A stretch of 36,011 bases of DNA from RYN-124 sp033851845 (GTDB taxonomy: Bacteria; Actinomycetota; Actinomycetes; Mycobacteriales; SCTD01), in NCBI GenBank assembly GCA_033851845.1, contig JAWWOH010000073.1:1-36011 (forward strand), read 5' to 3'. The translations under genes were made by a program, and so were the position numbers. A model generated the notes under the pieces. It was not told the origin of the DNA and ran no database searches. It saw only the letters and a program-made list of their open reading frames with translations. The number at the start of each line of letters is the position of its first letter. The first letter of the stretch is position 1. Positions 9,043-15,531 of this stretch are shown here, one piece after another.

Positions 9043-9156
9043 CCTGCGGTTATCGACATCCGAAGGGCCCGGCAGTAGCGATCACGCACGAAAAGCCCGA
9101 CCGGACCACCCGCGCTAGTCCTGATGGGTGCGCCCTGCCCTGCGTCGCGGGTCCTC

Positions 9157-9162
9157 TAGCCT
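9157..9162 (+). promoter_or_regulatory. -10 box (TAGCCT), leaderless RmlC-like gene
   Basis: TAGCCT ends seven bases before the ATG at 9170. The same TCTAGCCTGCCGA string stands before the secreted-protein gene at 34258. Confidence 0.5.
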
Positions 9163-9169
9163 GCCGACG

Positions 9170-9724
9170 ATGACCACCGTGATCCCGATGAGCGTCAGCC
9201 CGACAGCCGTCGACGGACTGCTCGCCATCACGATGAAGCAGGTGACCGACGAGCGCGGCACGGTCCGGGAGTTCTACCGGCAGTCGGCGTGGCGGGAGGC
9301 AGGGCTGCCGGACCTCGGGCCGTGGCAGCAGGTCAACCTGACCGAGAGCCGGCCCGGCGCCGTCCGCGGCCTGCACGGCGAGGCGATGCACAAGCTGGTG
9401 GCGATCGCCGCCGGCGAGGCGTTCGGTGCCTACGTCGACGCGCGTCCGGAGAGCCCGACGTACCAGGCGGTCGTGACACTTCAGCTGGTCCCGGGTCAGC
9501 AGGTCCTGGTGCCGAAGGGCGTCTGCAACGGCTTCCAGTCCGTGGGCGAGTTGCCGACCCAGTACCTCTACTGCTTCGACGCCGAGTGGCAGCCGGGCAT
9601 GGCCGGGGTTGCGGTCAACCCGCTCGATTCCGCACTCGGGATCACCTGGCCGCTGCCGGTGGACGTCGACGACCCGGGCCAGATCAGCGTCAAGGACGCG
9701 AGCGCACCCGGCCTAGCCGGCTGA
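9170..9724 (+). CDS. dTDP-4-dehydrorhamnose 3,5-epimerase (RmlC)-like cupin
   Basis: A 184-residue cupin of the RmlC family. Conserved features are ERGTVREFYR, the VRGLHGE motif with the catalytic-type histidine, HKLVAIAAGEAFGAYVDAR, LVPKGVCNGFQS and the C-terminal GITWPLP...ISVKD block. In RmlC the segment corresponding to VPKGVCNGF usually reads GFAHGF; here asparagine replaces the histidine, so full 3,5-epimerase activity is doubtful and a single-position epimerase or different sugar is possible. No other deoxysugar genes (rmlA, B or D) are in the window. The start follows a TAGCCT -10 box by seven bases. Its 3' end overlaps the sodX gene on the other strand by 35 bases. Confidence 0.75.
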   Translation: MTTVIPMSVSPTAVDGLLAITMKQVTDERGTVREFYRQSAWREAGLPDLGPWQQVNLTESRPGAVRGLHGEAMHKLVAIAAGEAFGAYVDARPESPTYQAVVTLQLVPGQQVLVPKGVCNGFQSVGELPTQYLYCFDAEWQPGMAGVAVNPLDSALGITWPLPVDVDDPGQISVKDASAPGLAG

Positions 9725-9992
9725 CCGGCCAGTAGCGAAGGACCGCCCGCGCCTCGACGTCCGCAACGCCCTCAGGCGCGGGCACGAACGGGTTGTCGGA
9801 CGCGAGCAGCCAGCCACCTTCGCGGGCTTCGACTGCTCGCTTCACGACCAGCAGCTCCGGCCGGCTTCGGTACCGGCCCACCACGACGTCGCCCGGCCGG
9901 ACGCGCGCGCCCCGTCGTACGACGAGGCAGTCACCGGCGCGCAGCGCCGGCACCATCGACGGCCCGGTGACGAGCACCGTCCCGATGCGCAC
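9690..9992 (-). CDS. sodX: Nickel-type superoxide dismutase maturation protease (SodX, S26 family)
   Basis: A protein of about 100 residues in the S26 signal-peptidase fold. The catalytic serine lies in VTGPSMVPAL (Ser12) and the general-base lysine in ELLVVKRAV (Lys51), followed by a WLLASDNP strand. It lacks a membrane anchor. It stands back-to-back with sodN, whose short propeptide it is expected to remove so that the nickel-binding histidine becomes the N-terminus; this pairing is well known in actinobacteria. The GTG at 9992 has a G-rich ribosome-site-like stretch upstream; GTG 10010 in the same frame is an alternative. The gene end overlaps the convergent RmlC-like gene. Confidence 0.85.
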   Translation of the reverse strand: MRIGTVLVTGPSMVPALRAGDCLVVRRGARVRPGDVVVGRYRSRPELLVVKRAVEAREGGWLLASDNPFVPAPEGVADVEARAVLRYWPVSRLGRVRSRP

Positions 9993-10010
9993 CGGCGTAC
10001 ACCCCCGCAC

Positions 10011-10016
10011 TAGGGT
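10011..10016 (+). promoter_or_regulatory. -10 box (TAGGGT) of sodN
   Basis: TAGGGT lies 33 bases before the sodN ATG, leaving a short leader that contains the GGAAGGAA ribosome site. No clear -35 or Nur-type operator is visible in the 57-base gap to sodX. Confidence 0.4.
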
Positions 10017-10049
10017 CGGACCAAGGAAAGCAACCGGAAGGAACCCATC

Positions 10050-10442
10050 ATGCGGCTGACCCCCAAGACCGTCGTCTCGGCACACTGCGACCTGCCCTGC
10101 GGTGTCTACGACCCGGCCCAGGCCCGCATCGAGGCGGAGTCGGTCAAGGCCATCCAGGAGAAGTACCAGGGCAACGAGGACCCCGTCTTCCGGCAGCGCG
10201 CCGTGCTCATCAAGGAGCAGCGCGCCGAGCTGGTCAAGCACCACCTCGCGGTGCTGTGGCACGACTACTTCAAGCCCCCGCACTTCGAGAAGTACCCCGA
10301 GCTGCACGGCCTGTTCAACGACACGATCAAGCAGGCGAGCGGCACCGGAGCGAAGCAGTCGATGGACCCGGCCGACGGCCAGAAGCTGCTCGACAACATC
10401 AAGGAGATCGACCGGATCTTCTGGGAGACGAAGAAGGCCTGA
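10050..10442 (+). CDS. sodN: Nickel superoxide dismutase precursor (SodN)
   Basis: A 130-residue precursor. A short propeptide (MRLTPKTVVSA) precedes the nickel hook HCDLPCGVYDP; His12, Cys13 and Cys17 of the precursor become His1, Cys2 and Cys6 of the mature enzyme and bind nickel. The rest is the helical bundle with ARIEAESV, NEDPVFRQRAV, LAVLWHDYFKPPH and the C-terminal DNIKEIDRIFWETKK. The enzyme dismutates superoxide in the cytoplasm as a hexamer. AGGAA precedes the ATG. The divergent sodX gene encodes the protease needed to expose His1. All nickel ligands are intact, so it should be functional. Confidence 0.96.
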   Translation: MRLTPKTVVSAHCDLPCGVYDPAQARIEAESVKAIQEKYQGNEDPVFRQRAVLIKEQRAELVKHHLAVLWHDYFKPPHFEKYPELHGLFNDTIKQASGTGAKQSMDPADGQKLLDNIKEIDRIFWETKKA

Positions 10443-10451
10443 TGTCGGTCC

Positions 10452-11006
10452 GTGGGTGAGCTCTGGCTGGTCCGGCACGGCGAGACGCCGTGGTCGAAGA
10501 CGGGGCAGCACACGGGCCGCACCGACGTGCCCCTCACTCCGCTCGGTGAGAGGCAGGCGAGGGACCTGCGCGCGCGCCTCGACCGGCCGTGGACGTTGGT
10601 GCTGACGTCACCGCTGCTGCGTGCCCGCAAGACGGCCGAGCTCGCCGCTCTCCCTGCGGTCGAGAACGACGATCTGGTCGAGTGGGACTACGGCCATGCA
10701 GAGGGCCGTACGACGGCGGAGCTCAACCGCGAGCTCGGCGGCTGGAGCATCTGGACGGACGCCCACCTGCCCGAGACACCGGCCGATGTCGGGCGACGCG
10801 CGGAGCGTCTGCTCGAGCTCGTCGCGCCCGCCCTCGAAGCGGGTGACGTGTGCATGGTCGGGCACGGGCACGCGCTGCGCATCCTTGCCGCCGTCTGGCT
10901 CGGACTGCCGGCGGTGGACGGCCGGTTGTTCGCGATGTCCCCGGCGTCGGTCAGCGTGCTCGGGCACGAGCACGAGCTGCCGGTCATCCGGAGCTGGAAC
11001 ACGTGA
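10452..11006 (+). CDS. Histidine phosphatase family protein (phosphoglycerate-mutase-like)
   Basis: A 184-residue enzyme of the histidine phosphatase superfamily. The phosphate pocket motif LVRHGETPW is near the N-terminus with the nucleophilic histidine at residue 9. DVPLTPLGERQAR, LTSPLLRARKTAEL and DYGHAEGRTTAEL follow, with the second catalytic histidine in MVGHGHALRIL. Such small proteins are phosphatases with varied substrates (sugar phosphates, cobalamin or nucleotide intermediates); true mutase activity is less likely. The start GTG is nine bases after the sodN stop, so both may be co-transcribed. The stop overlaps the acetyltransferase start as GTGA. Confidence 0.87.
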   Translation: MGELWLVRHGETPWSKTGQHTGRTDVPLTPLGERQARDLRARLDRPWTLVLTSPLLRARKTAELAALPAVENDDLVEWDYGHAEGRTTAELNRELGGWSIWTDAHLPETPADVGRRAERLLELVAPALEAGDVCMVGHGHALRILAAVWLGLPAVDGRLFAMSPASVSVLGHEHELPVIRSWNT

Positions 11007-11470
11007 TCCGCGCGGCCGGGCCGGACGACGTACCGACGATCCTCGAGCTGATCCGGGAGCTGGCGGCCTACGAGCGCGAGCCCGACGCGGTGGAGGCGAC
11101 CGAGTCGATGATCCACGAAGCGCTGTTCGGCGCGGCCCCGGTCGCGTCGTGCCACGTGGCGGAGCTGGCAGGCGACGTCGTGGGCTTTGCGCTCTGGTAC
11201 GTCACCTTCTCGACGTGGAAGGGGGTCGCGGGGCTCTGGCTGGAGGACCTGTTCGTCCGCCCCGTCGCCCGCGGGCACGGCCTGGGCAAGGCACTCCTGC
11301 AGACGCTCGCCGGCGTCTGCGTGGAGCGCGGTTACGCGCGGTTCGAGTGGTGGGTGCTCGACTGGAACGTCGACGCGCAGGGCTTCTACCGCTCGCTCGG
11401 CGCGCGCCCCGAAGACGACTGGACCGTCTGGCGCGTCGACGGCGCCGCCCTCAGCTCACTCGCCCCCTAA
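11003..11470 (+). CDS. GNAT acetyltransferase, spermidine/diamine N-acetyltransferase-like
   Basis: A 155-residue GNAT-fold protein. It starts IRAAGPDDVPTILELIRELA, and the acetyl-CoA-binding signature is LEDLFVRPVARGHGLGKALL. The final RFEWWVLDWNVDAQGFYRSL block is characteristic of the SSAT-like branch, so a polyamine or thialysine-type amine is a plausible acceptor. GTG 11003 overlaps the preceding stop and has GGAG at 10989-10992, indicating coupling to the phosphatase gene. The cytoplasmic role is inferred from the family only. Downstream lies the inverted repeat at 11518-11601. Confidence 0.85.
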   Translation: MIRAAGPDDVPTILELIRELAAYEREPDAVEATESMIHEALFGAAPVASCHVAELAGDVVGFALWYVTFSTWKGVAGLWLEDLFVRPVARGHGLGKALLQTLAGVCVERGYARFEWWVLDWNVDAQGFYRSLGARPEDDWTVWRVDGAALSSLAP

Positions 11471-11517
11471 CCGCCCCTCCCGACCGGTTCGCCGACGCCG
11501 GCGCCGGGGCCGGGGCC

Positions 11518-11601
11518 GACAGAAATGCACACTTCCTGGTCCGCCGCGGCCAGCGCACGCGTGCCACTCAGGTCAGCGGCGCGGGAGTGTGCATTTCCGT
11601 C
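11518..11601. repeat. Long imperfect palindrome, REP/MITE-like, between convergent genes
   Basis: Arms 11518-11536 and 11583-11601 are inverted copies with 17 of 19 positions pairing; the core is GAAATGCACACTTCC against GGGAGTGTGCATTTC. The 46-base centre has further pairing (GCCGC 11543-11547 with GCGGC 11576-11580). The arms are clearly richer in A+T than the surroundings. It may end both convergent transcripts, but the length and composition suggest a dispersed palindromic repeat. No second copy is visible in the window. Confidence 0.6.
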
Positions 11602-11644
11602 GAGCTGACGGCGCACCGACGGCGCCGGCGTGCGGGAGGTGGGC

Positions 11645-11779
11645 TTACTCGGTTGGGCGGCGCTTGGACAGTCGCATGTACGCGACGCCGTAGCCGGCGA
11701 GGAACGACACCACTACCAGGACGAGCAGGAAGATGAAGGCCAGCGTCAGGTCCGCGCCGGAGGTGTCCGTCGTCATCAC
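11645..11779 (-). CDS. Small single-pass membrane protein (44 aa)
   Basis: A short protein with an acidic N-terminus (MTTDTSGADL), a hydrophobic helix of about 22 residues (TLAFIFLLVLVVVSFLAG, then YGVAYM) and a basic tail (RLSKRRPTE), giving an N-out, C-in or hairpin-free single-pass topology. I do not recognise a family. The start is taken as GTG 11779, immediately followed by an ATG, because a TACGGT box ends six bases upstream. Composition and charge pattern are those of a real membrane peptide. It is convergent to the acetyltransferase gene across the palindromic repeat. Confidence 0.6.
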   Translation of the reverse strand: MMTTDTSGADLTLAFIFLLVLVVVSFLAGYGVAYMRLSKRRPTE

Positions 11780-11785
11780 CGCGCG

Positions 11786-11791
11786 ACCGTA
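11786..11791 (-). promoter_or_regulatory. -10 box (TACGGT), small membrane protein gene
   Basis: On the minus strand TACGGT is followed by six bases and GTG 11779, consistent with leaderless transcription. Confidence 0.4.
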
Positions 11792-11812
11792 GCGGCGGGC
11801 GATGCAACGGCG

Positions 11813-12259
11813 CTAGGTACGTCGGATCTCTCGCACACCGGTCGACGGATGCCACGAGGTGATGACGAGCTGCTTGCCCTCCTCGTCGAGGTGGGTCAGG
11901 ACGACCTCGGTGACGTCGATGACGAACCGGTGCGAGTCGTCCGGCGACTCCGCGACGGCAGCGATGCCAGCCACCTTCGCCTCGCCCTCCCATCCGGTGG
12001 GGCGTCCCTCGGGCGCATCCACCGTCGGCGAGTGAAGAGCCACCCGGCCGTCCCGCAACAGGTCCCTCGCCTTCACGGCATCGTGCATGCTGCCGATCCG
12101 CAGCTCACCATCGGCGAGCTCCACCTCGGTCCCGCTGATGCGCGGAGACCCGTCCAGCCGCAACGTCGCCATCGTGCAGTGCTTGCGGATCGAGAACCGC
12201 TCCCTCACCCGCGCCGCCAGCTCCGGCGCGGCCTGCTCCACCTCTGCCCAAGAGCTCAT
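11813..12259 (-). CDS. Pyridoxamine 5'-phosphate oxidase family (FMN/F420-binding split-barrel) protein
   Basis: A 148-residue split-barrel protein. The N-terminal helix SSWAEVEQAAPELAARVRER is followed by the strand pair KHCTMATLRLDGSPRISGTE, typical of small PNPOx-like proteins. The middle and end contain LLRDGRVALHSPT, EAKVAGIAAV and LVITSWHPSTG. In actinobacteria such proteins often bind F420 or FMN and reduce unknown substrates; a role in vitamin B6 synthesis is not indicated. The ATG 12259 was preferred to the longer frame because family alignments start here. No strong ribosome site is visible. It lies 31 bases downstream of the fluoride-channel operon on the same strand. Confidence 0.78.
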   Translation of the reverse strand: MSSWAEVEQAAPELAARVRERFSIRKHCTMATLRLDGSPRISGTEVELADGELRIGSMHDAVKARDLLRDGRVALHSPTVDAPEGRPTGWEGEAKVAGIAAVAESPDDSHRFVIDVTEVVLTHLDEEGKQLVITSWHPSTGVREIRRT

Positions 12260-12290
12260 GCTGCGACCATCGCACCGTCGTGCGACAGGT

Positions 12291-12605
12291 TCACCCGGTG
12301 ACGGCGAGGCCCAGACCGCAGGCGAGGCAGCAGAGCGCGACACTCATGGCGACGTAGCGCAGGCTTGAGCGCGCGCGCAGGCTCACGGCTTCGACGGCGA
12401 AGGTCGAGTACGTCGTGAAGGCACCGCAGAATCCGACGCCCAGCAAGGCATACGGGTGCCCCGAGAGCCCGGCGAACAGCCCGAGCAGCAGGCTGCCTAC
12501 CACGTTCACGACCAGCGTGCCGTTCTCATCCGGGACGGCACGGGACACCAGCAGGCGCAGCGGCGCGCCGACGCACGCCCCGAGCACGACCAGGAGGGCG
12601 GTCAT
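12291..12605 (-). CDS. crcB: Fluoride channel subunit CrcB/FluC (second of pair)
   Basis: A 104-residue membrane protein with four hydrophobic segments. Family signatures are GACVGAPLRLLVSR near the start, a NVVGSLLLGLFAG helix containing the conserved asparagine, and GFCGAFTTYSTFAVE with the TTYS break that lines the fluoride pore. CrcB proteins form dual-topology dimers that export toxic fluoride. Its ATG overlaps the stop of the first crcB gene by four bases, so the two chains are coupled and may form a heterodimer, as in many Gram-positive bacteria. No fluoride riboswitch is visible upstream. Confidence 0.92.
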   Translation of the reverse strand: MTALLVVLGACVGAPLRLLVSRAVPDENGTLVVNVVGSLLLGLFAGLSGHPYALLGVGFCGAFTTYSTFAVEAVSLRARSSLRYVAMSVALCCLACGLGLAVTG

Positions 12606-13024
12606 CGCCCGCGCGACCCGAGCCGGAGACCGAGAGCCGCCCCCGACAGACCGAGCAGCAACGACAGCGCGACGTAGACCATCCCGACGACCGGCGCGCG
12701 GTCGACCAGCCGATCGGTCTCCAACGCGAACGCCGAGAACGTCGTGAAGCCGCCCAGCACCCCCGTGCCGAGGAACGGGCGCAGCCACTTCGCGTCCGGC
12801 CAACCGCCGACGAGGACGCCGAGCAGGACGCAACCGACGACGTTCACCAGCAACGTCGAGAGCGGCAGTTCGCTACGGCCGTGCGGTAGCGCGACCGCGA
12901 CGCCGTAGCGCGCCAGCGATCCGATGCCGCCGCCCGCCGCCACGACGAGCAGCAGCGCGCCGAGTGGGACGGGTTGCGGGGGCAGATCCGGGTCCGTCGT
13001 GTGCACGTCTTCAGTGCCGGTCAC
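12602..13024 (-). CDS. crcB: Fluoride channel subunit CrcB/FluC (first of pair)
   Basis: A 140-residue channel subunit. An acidic, proline-rich N-terminal tail (TGTEDVHTTDPDLPPQP) precedes the GGGIGSLARYGVAVALP segment, the NVVGCVLLGVLVGG helix, and GVLGGFTTFSAFALE with the pore TTFS. The usual length is about 125 residues, so the N-terminus is somewhat extended. The start is a GTG overlapping the metallophosphoesterase stop (GTGA); the nearby GGAG is too close to act normally, so translational coupling is likely. Together with the second crcB gene it should export fluoride from the cytoplasm. Confidence 0.9.
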   Translation of the reverse strand: MTGTEDVHTTDPDLPPQPVPLGALLLVVAAGGGIGSLARYGVAVALPHGRSELPLSTLLVNVVGCVLLGVLVGGWPDAKWLRPFLGTGVLGGFTTFSAFALETDRLVDRAPVVGMVYVALSLLLGLSGAALGLRLGSRGR

Positions 13025-14892
13025 TCCAGAGCGGAAGGCGCCGCGCGCCGCGCCAACCGCACCGCCAGCCCGCTGGCGACCGCGACGGCCGCCGCCGCCG
13101 GCAACGACGCGTCCCGACCGGTTGCCGGGAGCTGCCGGGGAGCGGGCGCAGACTCCGGTGGTCGTGCGGCCGGCGCGGCACCCCCTTGGGCGAAGGGCGC
13201 TTTGACGAGCAGCTCCACGTTGCGGTCCTCGACCTTGCCGCGCCGCACGTCCGACCGCTCCTGCCAGTCGTTAGCGGCCAGCTCACGCGCCAGCGAGGCA
13301 AGCGAGAGCGTGTTGTCGACCCGACCGGCGTACGACAGCGGGGCAGCCGCGTCGACGACCGTGCCGAAGATCGACAGCGTCCCGTCGCGGTTGTCGATCA
13401 GCTCGAGCAGCCGGGCTTGCACGGGCCAGTCGACGTGCGCGGCCGTGTTGATCTCCCAGAAGCCGCCGCCACCGGCGCGCTTCGACGCCGTCACCCGGTT
13501 CTGGTGCGTGTGACCGTTGACCCACGCGATGACGTTGGGGAACTGCAGCAGCAGGTCCACCACTGCTGGCCCCAGCACCCGCGGCGTCGGGTCGTCGGCG
13601 AAGACGATCTGGTTGTCGAGCGATGTCGACGGGTGGTGGCTGAAGACGATGACCAGCCTGTCGCGGCCGGCGCCGCTCACCTCCTGGAGCCGCGCCTTCA
13701 GCCAGTCGAACTGGGTCTGGTCCAGCGACCCCGACGACTCACCGTTGGGATTGACCGTGTCGAGCACGATGCCGCGGACGAGCGGGTGCGGATCGAAGGT
13801 GTAGTACGCCGTACCGTCCGTGACGTTCTTCGACGTGTAGCCGTGCCCCAGTGGCAACCCGCCGGTGGCGAAGTGCTCCTTCACCGTCTCCGTGCGGTTG
13901 ATGACCTTGCGGTTGGGATCGGCGGTCACCACCCGCGCCGGCGCGACCGCAACCGCAGCCCCGGCGGCCGGGTCACCGCGCTGCAGGTCGTCGGGCGAGA
14001 CACCCGCCGGCAGGGTGAAGACCTTCAGCGGTCCGGTGGCTGCGTTGGAGAGCTGGAACGACTGCGGGAAGTTGCCCTGCACCAGCCCGTCGTGGTTGCC
14101 GTAGCAGGTGTACCAGGGCAGGCCGATCCCGTGCGGTGTGAACGGTCGCGTCGCGGCCTCCAGCAGTCCCTTCACCACCGGGAACCCGAACACCCGACGC
14201 GCGTTGTCGTCGGTCTTGCCGGCCGGCGTGCCGTCGGGGTGCCAGTAGTGCTCGTCGTACGTCGTCGGGTCCTGGTCGTGCACGCCCTCGAACTTCTTCG
14301 GATCGCCGGACCCCGGCGTGAAGGGCGTCCCGTTGAGCAGCGCGATCTGCCACTGGAGCTCGTTGCGCTGGCAGTTGTCGTTGTTGTCCCCCGTGCAGAT
14401 CGCGAAGGCGAGCGGCCGGCCCGCAGCCGGGCCGACACCGATCTCCGCCACCGCCGTGACGACCGCGTCGCCGACGTGCGGCGTCAGGAACTCGTGCGGC
14501 CGGTAGGCCGCCGCGAAGATCAGCGACGAGCCCGGCCCGTCGTTGTAGCGGTCGAGGTACTCCACCCGTGCCGGCGACTGCGCGTCGATGACGTGGATGT
14601 CGGTGAGCTGGGCGAACGACAGCAGCTCACGCCGCCGCCCCTCCCTGCCGGAGCGCGCCGTCGTACCAAGATCACTGCGGACCAGATGCGGCTCACCCGG
14701 CCCGGGCACCAGCCGGACGTAGCCCTGCGCGTTGATCGCCGGACCACGGCGGACCGTCGTGTCGAGCGTCGTCCCGGCCGCATGCGCCGGCCCCGCCGCC
14801 GCCGCGTTGCGACGCGGATAGGTCTGCAGCCCCCCGACGGCGGCCGCAGCCGCAGCCGCAGCCTTGAGCACCTGCCGCCGGCTCGCGTTCAT
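13021..14892 (-). CDS. Tat-exported, LPXTG-bearing metallophosphoesterase (TIGR03767-like)
   Basis: A 623-residue secreted phosphoesterase. The N-terminus is a twin-arginine signal (NASRRQVLK, then an alanine-rich hydrophobic stretch). Metal-binding motifs in order are AQLTDIHVIDAQ, ICTGDNND, CYGNHDG, VFSHHPST and VNGHTHQN, as in calcineurin-like enzymes. The C-terminus holds LPATG, a hydrophobic stretch (LPAAAAVAVASGLAV) and a basic tail (RLARRAA), the layout of a sortase sorting signal. It is therefore expected to fold with its metals in the cytoplasm, leave by Tat and be attached to the cell wall. The ATG has GGGAGA upstream. Its stop overlaps the first crcB start. The substrate is unknown. 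Confidence 0.85.
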   Translation of the reverse strand: MNASRRQVLKAAAAAAAAVGGLQTYPRRNAAAAGPAHAAGTTLDTTVRRGPAINAQGYVRLVPGPGEPHLVRSDLGTTARSGREGRRRELLSFAQLTDIHVIDAQSPARVEYLDRYNDGPGSSLIFAAAYRPHEFLTPHVGDAVVTAVAEIGVGPAAGRPLAFAICTGDNNDNCQRNELQWQIALLNGTPFTPGSGDPKKFEGVHDQDPTTYDEHYWHPDGTPAGKTDDNARRVFGFPVVKGLLEAATRPFTPHGIGLPWYTCYGNHDGLVQGNFPQSFQLSNAATGPLKVFTLPAGVSPDDLQRGDPAAGAAVAVAPARVVTADPNRKVINRTETVKEHFATGGLPLGHGYTSKNVTDGTAYYTFDPHPLVRGIVLDTVNPNGESSGSLDQTQFDWLKARLQEVSGAGRDRLVIVFSHHPSTSLDNQIVFADDPTPRVLGPAVVDLLLQFPNVIAWVNGHTHQNRVTASKRAGGGGFWEINTAAHVDWPVQARLLELIDNRDGTLSIFGTVVDAAAPLSYAGRVDNTLSLASLARELAANDWQERSDVRRGKVEDRNVELLVKAPFAQGGAAPAARPPESAPAPRQLPATGRDASLPAAAAVAVASGLAVRLARRAAPSALE

Positions 14893-14993
14893 CGGTTCTC
14901 CCGTCCTCCGGGGCAGCGTGCCATCTTCGGGTTTGCGCCGTACGCATGACACCAATGAACGGGATGCGACGTCGACACGCCACCGGCTCGGCA

Positions 14994-14999
14994 TAGGAT
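14994..14999 (+). promoter_or_regulatory. Possible -10 box (TAGGAT) of the rsbW-sigF operon
   Basis: TAGGAT lies 82 bases before the anti-sigma ATG, leaving a leader that starts directly before the hairpin at 15004-15028. No -35 of the SigF class is convincing. Confidence 0.35.
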
Positions 15000-15003
15000 C
15001 GCC

Positions 15004-15028
15004 TGACCCGGCCGGACCAGCCGGGTCA
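15004..15028 (+). promoter_or_regulatory. Perfect 9-bp leader hairpin upstream of rsbW-sigF
   Basis: TGACCCGGC (15004-15012), a seven-base loop and GCCGGGTCA (15020-15028) form a perfect inverted repeat. It would be at the very 5' end of the mRNA made from the TAGGAT box, or could be an operator. Function is inferred only. Confidence 0.45.
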
Positions 15029-15081
15029 TCCTGTTGTGGATGCGGTCGATCGCGGCCGAGCGACCGACCCCGGGAGGGAGC

Positions 15082-15531
15082 ATGACGGACCAGATGGGTA
15101 CGACGAAGGCGGGTGACGCGCTGTCCGGAGCAGGTCGGGACGTCGTGACGCTTCGCCTTCCGGCAGCCGGTGCGTATCTCTCGGTGCTGCGGACCGCGAC
15201 GGCGAGCCTGGCCTCGCGCCTGGACTTCACGATCGACGACATCGAGGATCTGCGCATCGCCGTCGACGAGGCCTGCGCGATGCTCCTGACGCAGGCCGTC
15301 CCCGGGGCCGACCTCGAGTGCAGCTTCGAGCTCACCGGCGACGCCATCGCCGTCTCCGTCGCCGTGCTCACGCTCGACGGGCAGGAGCCCTCGCGCGACA
15401 CCTTCGCCTGGACCGTCCTCACCGCCCTCGCAGGCGAGGTCGACAGCTCCGTCGACGCCGAGAACCGCGTCGCCCTGTCCCTTCGCAAGCGCCGTGGCGA
15501 CTTCCTGGGCGAGACCGCCTCCGAGTCGTGA
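15082..15531 (+). CDS. Anti-sigma factor, RsbW/UsfX-like serine kinase
   Basis: A 149-residue HATPase-fold protein. After a short variable start, LRLPAAGAYLSVLRTATASLA is followed by the N-box-like DDIEDLRIAVDEACAMLL, in which the conserved glutamate and asparagine/aspartate bind Mg-ATP. The C-terminus lacks a clear glycine-rich ATP lid, as in several SigF-type anti-sigma factors. It should bind and inhibit the sigma factor encoded immediately downstream, with release by an unseen anti-anti-sigma protein. ATG 15082 has the strong ribosome site GGGAGGGAG. Its stop overlaps the sigma start by four bases. Confidence 0.85.
   Translation: MTDQMGTTKAGDALSGAGRDVVTLRLPAAGAYLSVLRTATASLASRLDFTIDDIEDLRIAVDEACAMLLTQAVPGADLECSFELTGDAIAVSVAVLTLDGQEPSRDTFAWTVLTALAGEVDSSVDAENRVALSLRKRRGDFLGETASES

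Noticed and set aside
13021..15081. Fluoride riboswitch upstream of the crcB operon.
   Set aside because: No recognisable pseudoknotted fold in the region before 14892, and the channels are internal genes of the operon.
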